NCBI GenBank assembly: GCA_948470905.1
Contig: CAOKQK010000002.1
Span: 1 to 64,000, forward strand
DNA length: 64,000 nucleotides
From: an uncultured Lachnospiraceae bacterium
Lineage (GTDB): Bacteria > Bacillota > Clostridia > Lachnospirales > Lachnospiraceae
Direction of reading: 5' to 3'
Shown here: one piece after another, positions 1 through 9,493 of the stretch
Layout: each line of letters starts with the position of its first letter
Position numbering within the stretch: position 1 is the first letter of the stretch
Program-made: the position numbers and the translations under genes
The notes under the pieces: generated by a model
Told to the model about the DNA's origin: nothing
Databases searched by the model: none
Seen by the model: the letters and a program-made list of their open reading frames with translations, nothing else

Positions 1-9
1 CAAAAAACC

Positions 10-51
10 AAGGTGTCCTTTGGACACCTTCAGCTTGCTGCGGGGTTTTTG
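10..51 (+). terminator. Hairpin with T tract, terminator-like repeat
   Basis: A perfect 9-bp stem (10-18 with 22-30, loop TTT) is followed by GCTTGCTGCGGGGTTTTTG. The CAAAAAACC at 1-9 can pair with the GGGGTTTTTG, giving an outer stem. It probably ends a gene lying before the window. The right half recurs at about 13321-13339 and, partly, at 16391-16405, so this is also one copy of a short dispersed repeat. Confidence 0.6.
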
Positions 52-122
52 ATTTCCGCGGGGTATTTGATTATAAGACAGAATGAGGCTGACAAAAAGT
101 TTCAAAAAATATGTTCTCCTGT

Positions 123-149
123 TAATTTTTATTTGAGGTACGCCGATAA
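123..149 (+). promoter_or_regulatory. Sigma-28 promoter of the flaG operon
   Basis: The sequence reads TAAT, 15 bases, GCCGATAA. This matches the flagellar sigma factor consensus (TAAA-N15-GCCGATAT) in both boxes and spacing. It lies 74 bases before the flaG start, as expected for a late flagellar operon. Confidence 0.8.
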
Positions 150-222
150 AAAAGATAGACATCAAAGTGTAACAGCTTTGAGGCTCTCAGAACGAAAAAG
201 ATTTCACATGGAGGTGGATACA

Positions 223-657
223 ATGACAATTGAACCAATTGCAAGCGTGATGACAGTACAGGCACAAGGAAGTGTAGTACAGAAACCTCAGACACCTGTA
301 CAAAAAGACAGGCCGGACAATGCAGAGAGCAGCGTACCGGCGGCACAACAGGTAGACCGGACTACAAGTGTGGTTGAAAATGCCCAGGCAAAAGGCCAGG
401 CGGGCGGCGAAGAGCAGCAGGGCAGGGAACAGCAGGCGGCAAACGAACAGATCCGCAAGGCGGTGGAACAGCTGAACAAGAATCTGCCGAATTCAGAGGC
501 AGTGTTTGGCATCCACGAGGATACCAACCGCGTCACGATCAAGATTGTAGATAAGGGCACTAAGGAGGTTATCAGGGAACTTCCGCCGGAGAAGACCCTT
601 GACATGATTGCAAGAGTCTGGGAGATGGCAGGTATCCTGATAGACGAAAAGAGATGA
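223..657 (+). CDS. flaG: Flagellar protein FlaG
   Basis: This is a 144-residue FlaG-family protein. The first ~70 residues are low-complexity and rich in Gln, Ala and Glu. The C-terminal half holds the conserved FlaG domain, with an amphipathic helix (EQIRKAVEQLN), then FGIHEDTNRVTIKIVD and REIPPE-like RELPPEKTLDMIAR. FlaG proteins affect filament length, but their biochemical role is not settled. I chose the ATG at 223 because GAGGTGG sits 5 bases before it; the frame stays open upstream to 13, but without a good ribosome site. The site lies inside ATGGAGGTGGATA (208-220), a motif repeated almost exactly in two short predicted RNAs elsewhere in the window. It is the first gene of the flaG-fliD-fliS-chaperone operon. 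Confidence 0.9.
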   Translation: MTIEPIASVMTVQAQGSVVQKPQTPVQKDRPDNAESSVPAAQQVDRTTSVVENAQAKGQAGGEEQQGREQQAANEQIRKAVEQLNKNLPNSEAVFGIHEDTNRVTIKIVDKGTKEVIRELPPEKTLDMIARVWEMAGILIDEKR

Positions 658-685
658 AATTAAAAAGGATGGAGGAGGAATTATT

Positions 686-2548
686 ATGGCGATGAGGCTT
701 AGCGGACTGATGTCCGGAATGGATACGGAGAGCGTGATCCAGCAGCTGGTTGAAGCGCGGAGCACCAAAGTGACCAAAGCCAAGAATGAACAGACCAAGC
801 TGGAGTGGAAGCAGGAGGCATGGAAAGGGCTGAACACCAAGCTGAAGAACCTGCAGGCCAAGCTGAACGACCTGCGTTTTACAGGCGGTTATGCGAAGAA
901 GGCGACCAAGGTGTCGGACAGCAGCATAGCGAGCGTGCTTACCAGCGGCAGCGCCGCCAACGGTGTGCAGACTCTTAAAGTAAATCAGATTGCAAAGACA
1001 GCATATCTGACCGGCGGAAAGGTTGAGATGAAGGCGGGCGTAACCGGTGAGGTGACAGCCCTGACGAGAATGGATTTCCTGATGAATTTTGACAAGGATG
1101 CCAACGGCGTTGAGAAGGCAAAGCATCTGAGCGTGCAGAAGGCGGACGGAAGCCAGGTGGATATCCAGCTGACCTCCTCCACCACTATTTCGGATGTGCT
1201 CACACAGCTGCAGGACGCAGGCTTAAATGCAAGCTTTGATGCGGGGCAGAAGAGATTCTTTGTCAACTCAAAGGAAGCCGGTGCGGATGCAAACTTTATG
1301 ATCACCGGGGATACCAATGCGCTGAGGAGCCTGGGGCTGTATTCCAACCGGGTCGGCGGTGAGCTTCAGAGAATTGACAACAGTTCCCTCAAGGTGGCAG
1401 GCAATACCTCCCTGGGCAGCCTGATGAGCTTTCCGGGAGGAGTGAGCAGGCAGTTTGATATAGTCGATGCCGAAGGTAACAAAATAGAAAGTATCGGGAT
1501 ATCATCTGAAGACACAATAGATGATGTTCTGAAACGGATTAAGCAGTTCACGGGAATGGAAGGCCGTTTTGACGAAAGGGAGCAGAAGTTTTTCTTTGAA
1601 AACAATGGGATGTACTTCCAGGCCGCAGGTGGTGATGATGAAGTCCTGCAGAAGCTGGGCTTGAATGGCTTGAACGCCAACGATCACACATATTATAACG
1701 GAAACTTTATCAAAGGCCAGGATGCTGTGATCGAATTGAACGGCGCACAGTTTACCAGCTCCAACAATGTATTTGACATCAATGGATTGACCATCACTGC
1801 ACATGCCGAGACGGAGCCGGGCAGGAGCGTTACTCTTACTACGTCGCAGGATACCGACGGCATCTATGATATGATCAAGGACTTCTTAAAATCATACAAT
1901 GAAGTCATCAACGAGATGGATAAGCTGTATGGGGCGGATTCCGTCAAGGATTATGAGCCGCTTACCGATGATGAGAAGGCAAACATGTCCGAGAGCGAGA
2001 TCGAGAAGTACGAGAATAAGATCAAGGACTCCCTGCTGCGCAGGGACGCAAATCTGAGCACTGTCAGCGAAGCCATGAAAAAGGTTATGCTCCAGGGGGC
2101 CATGGTCAATGGCAGGCAGATGTACCTGTCGAATTTCGGAATCGAGACTCTGAGCTATTTCCTTGCGGCAGACGGGGAGAGGAATGCTTACCATATCAAC
2201 GGTGATTCCGAGGACACCAATACCGCGGCAAATGAGGATAAGTTAAAGAAATGGATCGCTGATGACCCGGATACGGTGACATCCTTCTTTTCCCAGCTGA
2301 CCATGAACCTTTACACTGCCATGGATAAACAGTCCAAGGCTATCGAGGGCTACAGGAGCTTCGGAAGCTTCTATGACGACAAGAAGATGAAGTCGGATTA
2401 TGACGGCTATAAGTCTAAAATAAAAGACCTTGAGAAAAAGCTTGCGGATTATGAAGATAAGTGGTATGCTAAATTTGCAAAGATGGAAACTGCCATGGCG
2501 AAGATGCAGAAGGGTGCCAGCGCGGTCACAGGGCTGCTGGGAGGATGA
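686..2548 (+). CDS. fliD: Flagellar filament cap protein FliD
   Basis: This 620-residue FliD (HAP2) forms the cap at the filament tip under which exported flagellin folds and is inserted. The N-terminal domain begins MRLSGLMSGMDTESVIQQLV, the usual FliD start, followed by a coiled-coil-prone segment around residues 25-60. The C-terminal FliD domain (about 340-610) ends in a long helical region (KIKDLEKKLADYEDKWYAKF), as needed to dock on the hook-filament junction. The start has a strong GGAGGAGGAA site 5 bases upstream. It follows flaG by 28 bases and precedes fliS, the standard Firmicutes order. Length is within the wide family range. Confidence 0.97.
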   Translation: MAMRLSGLMSGMDTESVIQQLVEARSTKVTKAKNEQTKLEWKQEAWKGLNTKLKNLQAKLNDLRFTGGYAKKATKVSDSSIASVLTSGSAANGVQTLKVNQIAKTAYLTGGKVEMKAGVTGEVTALTRMDFLMNFDKDANGVEKAKHLSVQKADGSQVDIQLTSSTTISDVLTQLQDAGLNASFDAGQKRFFVNSKEAGADANFMITGDTNALRSLGLYSNRVGGELQRIDNSSLKVAGNTSLGSLMSFPGGVSRQFDIVDAEGNKIESIGISSEDTIDDVLKRIKQFTGMEGRFDEREQKFFFENNGMYFQAAGGDDEVLQKLGLNGLNANDHTYYNGNFIKGQDAVIELNGAQFTSSNNVFDINGLTITAHAETEPGRSVTLTTSQDTDGIYDMIKDFLKSYNEVINEMDKLYGADSVKDYEPLTDDEKANMSESEIEKYENKIKDSLLRRDANLSTVSEAMKKVMLQGAMVNGRQMYLSNFGIETLSYFLAADGERNAYHINGDSEDTNTAANEDKLKKWIADDPDTVTSFFSQLTMNLYTAMDKQSKAIEGYRSFGSFYDDKKMKSDYDGYKSKIKDLEKKLADYEDKWYAKFAKMETAMAKMQKGASAVTGLLGG

Positions 2549-2646
2549 TGATGTCTGCACAGGCACGGCAGCTGGATAAAAGTTAGTTTTGCTGCAGCTT
2601 TGTCGGTGTTCAGCATAAGTCAGCATAAGAAAGGCAGGATACAGAT

Positions 2647-3021
2647 ATGGCGTTACCTGGCGCTTATACACAGTACAATAATAACAAGATCATGGCGGCG
2701 TCTCCTGCGGAGCTCACCCTGATGCTTTACGAAGGAGCCATCAAGTTCTGCAATATTGCCATTGTTGCCATCGAGCACAATAATATTGAGAAGGCACATA
2801 ACCATATCATCAAGACGGAGCGCATTATTGATTATCTCCGCCAGACTTTGAATATGGATTATCCGGTGTCGGAGGACTTTGAAAATATCTACAATTATCT
2901 CGGCAGGAGGCTCACGGAGGCGAATGTCAAGAAGGACAAGGAAATCCTTGAGGAAGTTGGTGTGCATCTTCATTCCCTGCGCGATACATGGAAGCAGGTG
3001 ATGGAGCAGAATAAGCAGTAA
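2647..3021 (+). CDS. fliS: Flagellin export chaperone FliS
   Basis: This 124-residue, all-helical FliS binds the disordered C-terminal end of flagellin in the cytoplasm, preventing early polymerisation and delivering it to the type III export gate. The diagnostic N-terminal motif is present (AYTQYNNNKIMAASPAELTL, then MLYEGAIKFC). The hydrophobic flagellin groove and terminal helix (SLRDTWKQVM) are as expected. AAAGGCAGG upstream serves as ribosome site. Because it works on unfolded flagellin, it shares its cytoplasmic client with the glycosyltransferases encoded downstream. Confidence 0.96.
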   Translation: MALPGAYTQYNNNKIMAASPAELTLMLYEGAIKFCNIAIVAIEHNNIEKAHNHIIKTERIIDYLRQTLNMDYPVSEDFENIYNYLGRRLTEANVKKDKEILEEVGVHLHSLRDTWKQVMEQNKQ

Positions 3022-3032
3022 AGGCGGGACAA

Positions 3033-3509
3033 ATGACGGAAAATTATCTGAACATCCTGGAAGAAAGCCTGGAGAAAAAACTGCAGATCATGGCAAAGAT
3101 CCAGAAGTACAGCCTGCTCCAGCAGGAGTTGTTCCAGTCCCAGGAAGCGGATCTCGACAAATTTGACGAGTATGTGGACAGAAAAGATGAGCTGCTCGAA
3201 GAACTCACGGCATTGGATAATGGTTTTGAGGCTTTATACAGGGCTGTATCCGGACAGCTGCAGGAAAACCGCGGGAAGTATGCGGAGCAGATCAAACGGC
3301 TTCAGGAGCTTGTCACCAGGGTGACGGAGGGCAGCGTTACGATCCAGACCCAGGAGGCGCGCAACAAGAAGCTGGTGGAGGATTATTTCCGCAGGCAGCG
3401 AGCGGGTATTGCGAAGGGCCGCAGGAGCTCCAGGGCAGCTTATGATTACTACAAAAACATGAGCGGCTCCTCGGTTGAAACGTCGCAGCTATATGACAGC
3501 AAAAAGTAG
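3033..3509 (+). CDS. FlgN/FliT-like flagellar chaperone
   Basis: This 158-residue protein is almost wholly helical and charged, with Q/E/K-rich heptads across residues 5-120 (for example LQQELFQSQEADLDKFDEYV) and a basic, likely flexible tail. Length, helical content and position directly after fliS, 11 bases away, fit the FlgN/FliT group of export chaperones for hook-filament junction or cap proteins. Sequence identity in this group is low, so I assign it by context and fold type rather than by a signature motif. A poorly conserved flagellar helper protein is the main alternative. Confidence 0.65.
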   Translation: MTENYLNILEESLEKKLQIMAKIQKYSLLQQELFQSQEADLDKFDEYVDRKDELLEELTALDNGFEALYRAVSGQLQENRGKYAEQIKRLQELVTRVTEGSVTIQTQEARNKKLVEDYFRRQRAGIAKGRRSSRAAYDYYKNMSGSSVETSQLYDSKK

Positions 3510-3576
3510 AATGACAGTCAGAGTGCCATGGTTTCAGGGCATAAATAAAAATTTAAAAAAATTATTCCAGGGGGGT

Positions 3577-3603
3577 TAAGTTCCCCCGACAATCTTCCGA
3601 TAT
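3577..3603 (+). promoter_or_regulatory. Sigma-28 promoter of flagellin gene 1
   Basis: The site reads TAAG, 15 bases, TCCGATAT, a close match to the sigma-28 consensus with exact spacing. It is followed by a leader of about 165 bases before the flagellin ATG at 3778. The second flagellin has the same TCCGATAT box. Confidence 0.78.
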
Positions 3604-3718
3604 ATCTAACGAGTAAAGCACAAAGCTTTATTATTCCTCGACTTAAACGGCATCGCACACCGGGAGGGACGAGGGCGGGGCAATGAAAGTAATGGGAAGT
3701 GCGAGCCCGTCATGGACA

Positions 3719-3770
3719 TTGCCATTGGCAACTAGGCCGCAGGGAAGCGGCAAAATATATTCAAGGAGGA
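3719..3770 (+). promoter_or_regulatory. Flagellin 1 leader hairpins and Shine-Dalgarno, CsrA-like site
   Basis: Two small hairpins precede the gene: TTGCC-ATT-GGCAA (3719-3731) and GCCGC-AGGGAA-GCGGC (3736-3751). The second presents AGGGA in its loop. The ribosome site AAGGAGGA (3763-3770) follows within 12 bases. GGA exposed in a hairpin loop plus a second GGA at the Shine-Dalgarno site is the geometry known for CsrA repression of hag in Bacillus. CsrA and FliW genes are not in this window, so the regulator is inferred. Confidence 0.5.
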
Positions 3771-3777
3771 ATTCTTT

Positions 3778-5262
3778 ATGGTAGTACAACACAATCTGAC
3801 AGCAATGAACTCTAACAGAATGCTCGGCTTGACTGCTTCAACACAGGCTAAATCAACCGAGAAACTCTCTTCCGGTTACAAGATCAACCGTGCGGCAGAT
3901 GACGCAGCAGGTCTGGCTATTTCCGAGAAGATGAGAAAGCAGATCAGAGGCCTTACACAGGCTTCCGCAAACGCTCAGGATGGTATTTCTGCAGTGCAGA
4001 CAGCAGAAGGTGCTCTTACAGAAGTGCATGACATGCTTCAGAGAATGAACGAGCTGGCAGTTAAGGCAGCAAACGGCACAAACTCTCAGTCTGACCGTAC
4101 CGCTATCCAGCAGGAAATTGATCAGCTGACCACAGAAATCGACCGTGTTGCAGAGACCACCAAGTTCAACGAAGCTTATCTGTTGAAGGGTGATTCCCAG
4201 GCAGCAAGAGAGACTTCCTACTCCTATGACAAGTTTGCGGCAAAGGCAACTGCTACGGCAACATTCACTGCTGACAAGGTAACAGGTCTGACTGTAAGCT
4301 TTTCACAGGCTTCAACGGTTGATACCGCTAACATGGGCGCAATCAATGAGTTCGTAAAGGCTCTGAAGAGCTCCGGTATTTCCGTAACCGCTAAGAGCAC
4401 ATGGAATGTCAACAATGGTTCTGTATCCAGCACCACATATTCCATAGCACTGAACGGCGAGGCGGCTCAGAGATTCACACTGACAACCACCAGCGCAACC
4501 AGCGGCGTTTATACTGTATATAATACAGCAGGCGTTTCACTGGGTACCATCTCCGTTTCAGGCTACTCATTTACAGCAACGTCCAGCACGAACTACAGCA
4601 ATACTGTTGTGTTCAATGCGACTCAGGTAACAGCTGTGGCTTCTACAAGCGTATCTGCTGCTTACTATGACAAGGACGGCAATAGGATTGCAGCTAACGA
4701 CCTGAACAACTACTTCACAACAACTTATACCGGAAAGTCTGATAATACAGGTTCCGTTTATGCTCTGGCAAGCGCACCTACCGTATATGATGCTGTAGGT
4801 AATGTAACCACACTGCTGGCTAGCGAAGTTGCTAATGCGCGTGATATCTCCGGCTCTCTGCAGCTCAAACTGCATGTAGGTGCTGACGCAACCAGCAACA
4901 ACCAGATCACCATGAACCTGAGGACCATGAGCGCTAAGGGACTTGGCGTTGCAGGTCTGAGAATTGACGGTACTGATGATGTGAATGCTCTGGATGCTAT
5001 TGAGAGAATCAAGGCAGCTATCACCAAGGTATCTGCACAGCGTTCCGAGCTGGGTGCTGTTCAGAACAGACTTGAGCACACCATCAACAACCTGGACAAC
5101 GTAGTGGAGAACACCACCAGCGCTGAATCTGCTATCCGTGATACAGATATGGCTACTGAGATGGTTAAGTACTCCAACAACAACATTCTGTCTCAGGCTG
5201 GTCAGGCAATGCTGGCTCAGGCAAATCAGTCCAACCAGGGCGTTCTGTCCATACTTGGCTAA
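3778..5262 (+). CDS. fliC: Flagellin, copy 1
   Basis: This 494-residue flagellin has the conserved D0/D1 N-terminus ([56 protein letters not shown] sequence) and matching C-terminus ([20 protein letters not shown], then helices ending VLSILG). The central region (about 145-400) is a Ser/Thr-rich surface domain, a natural target for O-glycosylation. It is longer than the ~270-residue minimal flagellins. The paralogue at 7856 has near-identical ends and a diverged middle. The start has AAGGAGGA 7 bases upstream. A GC-rich terminator follows, and then a glycosyltransferase gene that probably acts on this protein. Confidence 0.98.
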   Translation: MVVQHNLTAMNSNRMLGLTASTQAKSTEKLSSGYKINRAADDAAGLAISEKMRKQIRGLTQASANAQDGISAVQTAEGALTEVHDMLQRMNELAVKAANGTNSQSDRTAIQQEIDQLTTEIDRVAETTKFNEAYLLKGDSQAARETSYSYDKFAAKATATATFTADKVTGLTVSFSQASTVDTANMGAINEFVKALKSSGISVTAKSTWNVNNGSVSSTTYSIALNGEAAQRFTLTTTSATSGVYTVYNTAGVSLGTISVSGYSFTATSSTNYSNTVVFNATQVTAVASTSVSAAYYDKDGNRIAANDLNNYFTTTYTGKSDNTGSVYALASAPTVYDAVGNVTTLLASEVANARDISGSLQLKLHVGADATSNNQITMNLRTMSAKGLGVAGLRIDGTDDVNALDAIERIKAAITKVSAQRSELGAVQNRLEHTINNLDNVVENTTSAESAIRDTDMATEMVKYSNNNILSQAGQAMLAQANQSNQGVLSILG

Positions 5263-5303
5263 TTTGGCGGGTAATTAAAGTTCAAAGATGTAAGATCAGT
5301 GGG

Positions 5304-5331
5304 GGGCGCGGCTATAAAACCGCGCCCTTTT
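5304..5331 (+). terminator. Rho-independent terminator after flagellin 1
   Basis: The stem GGGCGCGG/CCGCGCCC encloses an 8-base loop and is followed by TTTT. It separates the heavily expressed flagellin gene from the downstream glycosyltransferase, which would be expressed by read-through or its own promoter. Confidence 0.9.
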
Positions 5332-5357
5332 GCATGCACAGAAAGGAATCCTAAATT

Positions 5358-7622
5358 ATGAAAGACACGCCAATATTACTATCCATATCCATGCTGATAT
5401 CCGGCAGGGAAGAAATGAAGAAAAGCCTGGACTCTCTGCATTATTTCACGGAGGCGTTTCCCTGCGAAATTATCCTGGTGGATACCGGCTGCAGCCCTGA
5501 GCAGCGGGCGCTGGCGGAACAGTATGCGGATAAGATCATTGATTTTGAGTGGTGTAACGATTTTGCCGCAGCGCGTAATGTGGGCTTGAAAGAAGCCAGG
5601 GGCGAATGGTTCATGTATCTGGATGATGATGAATGGTTTGACAATCCTCAGCAGATCGTGAATTTCTTTGTATCCGGGGAGTATAAGGATTACAAATGCG
5701 CCTCCTATGCTCAGAGGAACTACATGGATTTTCGGGGAGCACAGTATGAGGATGCCTATCCTTCGCGTATGATCAAGCTGAGTCCCAAGACCAGGTTCTT
5801 TGGGAAGATACATGAATTTTTGGATCCTTATGAGCTTCCCAAGAAGGTGTTCTCTGATTTTGTACACCATTATGGCTATGTCTTTGAAACAGAGGAGGAC
5901 AGGAGGAAGCATGCTTACCGCAATATTGAACCTCTGCTGGAGCTGAGGAGGGAACATCCGGGCGAGCCCAGATGGATGTGCCAGCTTGCCCAGGAATATT
6001 TTATGTTGTCTGATTATGAGGAGGTAGTCAGAGTCAGCATGGAAGGGCTTGCAGAATGGGATAGTATGAAGGAGCAGAATATCATCTATGCGCCTTCACA
6101 CATAGGGGGATTGTATGCCTATATCCTGGTTTCGCTGGAGAGTATGCAGAGGTATGAGGAGGAGAAGGAGTGGCTGGAGAAAGCTTTTGCCGACCCGAAC
6201 ATGAAGCTGGACTTTATGGAGTCGAATCTGGCGTTCTACTGCATGGCAGGGGCAAAGCTGTACAATTACCTGAAGGATTATGCCAGGAGCAGGGATTATC
6301 TCCGCAGGTATATTGATTACGTGAAGCGGCTGAGAGGGGACAGGGAGCTTCTGGAGGCAGGCGCCGCACTGATTGTGGCGGGTATATTCCAGGAGCAGCT
6401 TCTGTATGGCACGGTGCTGCTGTGCCTGGATTCGGCAATCCGCATGGAGGATCATAAGCTTGCGGAAGAAGCCTTCTACATGATGGACTGGCAGGACTGG
6501 AGACTGCTGCAGCAATATGAATTTGAGAAAAAGGCAGTGGACGCTTTCTGCAGTGTCCCCTGGCATCCGGTATGGGTGAAAATACTGCAGACCCTGGTAT
6601 CCCGCCCCGAGGGCATAAAAGAGATGCTGGTTGTCTTTTTGGGGGATGAAATCGAATATGCTGGGCAGGGGGATATTGGAAGGGAGAAGCTTTCCCGTCT
6701 CCACAGGCTGGTAGCAGGGCTTGACTGTGAGCAGCGTTATGTGCTGTGTTCAAAAATCCTGTGGACGGAGCAGGACCCGGAAATTGGATCGGAGGAAGAA
6801 CGCAGGCAGGCGCTGGAAGCCCGGTTTAGTGAGCTGATCCAAAAGTACAGGGACGAGATCCTGGAAGTGAAGGGGGATATATGGAGGGTTGCTGCGCGTT
6901 CCGGTCTTTCGCTGGAGGCTCTGTTGTCACAGATTGAATACCGAAGCTGGAAGCAGATGCTGGAGAAGTGGTGTTATACCGCGGAGCTGTGGGAGGTCCG
7001 TCAGTGGGACGGGGTGCTGGCAGAGTGGAAGCAGGGGTCTGTGTATTGTGAAAATGAGGTCATGAAGTGGGAAGAACATCCCCTGCGCTGTGACCTGTTT
7101 AATGTAAAGTGCCAGGAGGGGCTGCTGCACCGTCACAAGGAGGCAGGCTGGAATCTGGCGCAGCTGGAGCAGGCTCTCTGGAAGTACGCGGACAATGTGC
7201 TTGCATTGTATCAGCCGTATTTTAAGGAATTTGTGTTTGAGCAGGCGCCAGAGGCTCTGCCGGACGAGGCACAGCTTGCACTGGGACTGAAGGAGGAGCA
7301 GCGCTGCCGGGAGGAAGGAAATGACCTGAAGCTTCTGGAGAGCGTGAGGAAATGTGTCGGCGCCTGTCTTGCCATGGAAGACGTGGTAGATGCTTTCGCC
7401 AAAATGGTCCGGGACGAGATCCAGAATCGGGACAGGGAGGCAAGTGAGGCAAAAACCGAGCTTCGCCGGGTGGTCGCCACGCTGAAGAAAGCCGCGCGTA
7501 TGCAGATGGCAGGCGGGGAGTATAAGGCGGCAAGGGAGATCCTGCTCCAGATACAGCAGTGTGTACCGGAGGATGAGGAGGTGCAGAAAATGCTGCAGGA
7601 GACGGAGGAAGCGCTGAAATAG
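5358..7622 (+). CDS. Flagellin-linked family 2 glycosyltransferase with TPR-like C-terminus, copy 1
   Basis: This 754-residue protein starts with a GT-A family 2 domain (about 1-230). Visible motifs are ISMLISGREEM, the nucleotide-binding VDTGCS and the DxD-type metal site YLDDDEWF near residue 90. The remaining ~500 residues are helical, TPR-like pairs, including one that ends the protein (MAGGEYKAAREILLQIQQ). Large GT2-TPR proteins directly after flagellin are known as likely flagellin O-glycosyltransferases in Clostridia. I infer that this one attaches the first sugar to flagellin 1 and that the helical part docks the unfolded substrate. AGAAAGGAA precedes the ATG. It is paralogous to the gene at 9494 and belongs to the duplicated cassette. 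Confidence 0.85.
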   Translation: MKDTPILLSISMLISGREEMKKSLDSLHYFTEAFPCEIILVDTGCSPEQRALAEQYADKIIDFEWCNDFAAARNVGLKEARGEWFMYLDDDEWFDNPQQIVNFFVSGEYKDYKCASYAQRNYMDFRGAQYEDAYPSRMIKLSPKTRFFGKIHEFLDPYELPKKVFSDFVHHYGYVFETEEDRRKHAYRNIEPLLELRREHPGEPRWMCQLAQEYFMLSDYEEVVRVSMEGLAEWDSMKEQNIIYAPSHIGGLYAYILVSLESMQRYEEEKEWLEKAFADPNMKLDFMESNLAFYCMAGAKLYNYLKDYARSRDYLRRYIDYVKRLRGDRELLEAGAALIVAGIFQEQLLYGTVLLCLDSAIRMEDHKLAEEAFYMMDWQDWRLLQQYEFEKKAVDAFCSVPWHPVWVKILQTLVSRPEGIKEMLVVFLGDEIEYAGQGDIGREKLSRLHRLVAGLDCEQRYVLCSKILWTEQDPEIGSEEERRQALEARFSELIQKYRDEILEVKGDIWRVAARSGLSLEALLSQIEYRSWKQMLEKWCYTAELWEVRQWDGVLAEWKQGSVYCENEVMKWEEHPLRCDLFNVKCQEGLLHRHKEAGWNLAQLEQALWKYADNVLALYQPYFKEFVFEQAPEALPDEAQLALGLKEEQRCREEGNDLKLLESVRKCVGACLAMEDVVDAFAKMVRDEIQNRDREASEAKTELRRVVATLKKAARMQMAGGEYKAAREILLQIQQCVPEDEEVQKMLQETEEALK

Positions 7623-7715
7623 GTTTTGGGGAAAGCCTTGACGGCGGATCACCGCATGTAAAATTTCCGTCTGTGCGGCTGCAAAAATTTTTGTAAAAAA
7701 AATTGAACTTAAGAC

Positions 7716-7743
7716 TAAAGTTATTTAAAAGGCATTCCGATAT
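7716..7743 (+). promoter_or_regulatory. Sigma-28 promoter of flagellin gene 2
   Basis: TAAA is followed by 16 bases and TCCGATAT. The -10 box and the next bases resemble the promoter of flagellin 1. The ATG lies 113 bases further on. Confidence 0.72.
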
Positions 7744-7782
7744 ATTAATCAAGCAGGCAGACAATAAGATTTGCCAAAGGAT

Positions 7783-7848
7783 CCAAGGGATTGGGGCTTA
7801 TAATATAGGAGATAGGAGCAGCAGGGATGCTGGTTAATTCAAGGAGGA
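7783..7848 (+). promoter_or_regulatory. Flagellin 2 leader with two GGGA-loop hairpins and Shine-Dalgarno
   Basis: CCAA-GGGA-TTGG (7783-7794) and CAGCA-GGGA-TGCTG (7819-7832) are perfect small hairpins showing GGGA in the loop. The ribosome site AAGGAGGA (7841-7848) follows. The hairpins differ in sequence from those of flagellin 1 but keep the same GGA-in-loop plan, which argues for selection on a CsrA-type binding platform. Confidence 0.52.
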
Positions 7849-7855
7849 ATGAAAA

Positions 7856-9352
7856 ATGGTAGTACAACACAATTTAACGGCGATGAATTCTAACAGAATG
7901 CTTGGCTTAACTACGGCAGCGCAGGCGAAGTCAACGGAGAAACTTTCTTCTGGCTATAAAATCAACCGCGCGGCAGATGACGCAGCAGGTTTGGCAATTT
8001 CCGAGAAAATGAGAAAGCAGATCAGAGGTCTGACTCAGGCATCCGCAAATGCCCAGGACGGCATCTCCGCAGTGCAGACGGCAGAGGGCGCCCTCACCGA
8101 AGTGCATGACATGCTTCAGAGAATGAATGAGCTGGCAGTAAAGGCTGCAAACGGCACCAACTCCCAGTCTGACCGTACAGCCATCGAGCTGGAGATTGAA
8201 CAGCTGACTACAGAAATTGACCGTGTCGCTGAGACGACCAAATTCAACGAGACATATCTGCTCAAGGGCGATGCAACTGCTCCGAGAGGCACTTCTTACG
8301 TGTATGACACATTTAAGACGAAAGCTACCGCTACCGCACAGTTTTCTACTGACAAGGTAACAGGTCTGAGCCTGAGCTTTGCTTCGGCTACTATGGTAAA
8401 CGAAGCAAATATGGCAGACATAAATGATTTTGTAAAAGCTATGAGGAATACCGGTATCTCCGTAACGGCCAGGAGTAACTGGAGCGTCAATGCAAACGGG
8501 GGTGCAGGTTCAGTGGCAGCCACCACTTATTCCGTCCAGCTCCTCGGCGAGGCGGCTCAGAAGTTCACGATCAGCTCAGTTGACGTGACAAGCGGCGTCT
8601 TCACTGTCTACAACAGAGAGGGTGTCAAGCTGGGTACTGTTACAGCAGCAAATTATGGGCTCAGGGCAACATCCAGCACGAACTACAGCAATACGGTTGT
8701 CTTTAACGCGATTAAGGTGACATCAGCGGCTTCCACAGCTGTATCTGCTTCATACTATGACAGAGACGGCAATGCGATTGCGGTAAATGAGCTGAGCGAT
8801 TACTTTACGGTATCTTATAACGGAAGATCTGATAATACAGGTAGCATTTATGCTCTTGCAAGTGCGCCTACAGTATATGACGCAGTGGGCAATGTAACTA
8901 CTCTGAATCCAGCAGAAATTTATGGTATCCGTGATATCATTGGTTCCATGCAGGTTAAGCTGCAGGTAGGTGCGGATGCAACCAGCAACAACCAGATTAC
9001 CATGAACCTGAGGTCTATGAGTGCTAAGGGTCTTGGCATTAACGGTTTGAGAGTTGACGGGGCAGACGAGAGGAACGCTCTGGCAGCTATCGGCAAGATC
9101 AAAGCAGCTATCACAAGAGTATCTGCACAGCGTTCCGAGCTGGGTGCTGTCCAGAACAGACTTGAACATACGATCAACAACCTGGATAACGTAGTGGAGA
9201 ACACCACAAGTGCAGAAGCTTCTATCCGTGATACAGATATGGCTTCCGAGATGGTTAGGTACTCCAACAACAATATCCTGGCTCAGGCAGGTCAGTCCAT
9301 GCTGGCACAGGCTAACCAGGCAAATCAGGGAGTTCTGTCTCTGCTTGGCTAA
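7856..9352 (+). CDS. fliC: Flagellin, copy 2
   Basis: This 498-residue flagellin is paralogous to the one at 3778. Its first ~140 and last ~110 residues are almost identical to copy 1, including [20 protein letters not shown] and [20 protein letters not shown]. The surface domain between is of similar length but differs at many positions. Both copies are intact with good ribosome sites, so the filament could be mixed, or the two could be used at different times. Conserved ends with a varied middle fit duplication followed by diversification of the exposed domain. A strong terminator follows. Confidence 0.98.
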   Translation: MVVQHNLTAMNSNRMLGLTTAAQAKSTEKLSSGYKINRAADDAAGLAISEKMRKQIRGLTQASANAQDGISAVQTAEGALTEVHDMLQRMNELAVKAANGTNSQSDRTAIELEIEQLTTEIDRVAETTKFNETYLLKGDATAPRGTSYVYDTFKTKATATAQFSTDKVTGLSLSFASATMVNEANMADINDFVKAMRNTGISVTARSNWSVNANGGAGSVAATTYSVQLLGEAAQKFTISSVDVTSGVFTVYNREGVKLGTVTAANYGLRATSSTNYSNTVVFNAIKVTSAASTAVSASYYDRDGNAIAVNELSDYFTVSYNGRSDNTGSIYALASAPTVYDAVGNVTTLNPAEIYGIRDIIGSMQVKLQVGADATSNNQITMNLRSMSAKGLGINGLRVDGADERNALAAIGKIKAAITRVSAQRSELGAVQNRLEHTINNLDNVVENTTSAEASIRDTDMASEMVRYSNNNILAQAGQSMLAQANQANQGVLSLLG

Positions 9353-9394
9353 TAGCAGTTTGTTGAAGGAAGTTAAATTAAAAAGAGTTAAGAT

Positions 9395-9429
9395 AAAGGG
9401 GCGCGGTTCCAAAAGCCGCGCCCCTTTTT
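9395..9429 (+). terminator. Rho-independent terminator after flagellin 2
   Basis: The stem GGGGCGCGG/CCGCGCCCC (9398-9406 with 9416-9424) is flanked by AAA and TTTTT, which extend it. Its core resembles the terminator after flagellin 1, as expected from a cassette duplication. Confidence 0.9.
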
Positions 9430-9493
9430 GAGCAGACAGGAGGATGATTTGCGAAACGGGTCATCCGGCATTTTTTGAAAGGATTCTGATCAA

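Noticed and set aside
3604..3777. c-di-GMP riboswitch in the flagellin 1 leader
   Set aside because: CAATGAAAGTAATGGG faintly recalls c-di-GMP-II aptamers, but the conserved core and pseudoknot partners could not be matched, and the second flagellin leader has nothing similar.
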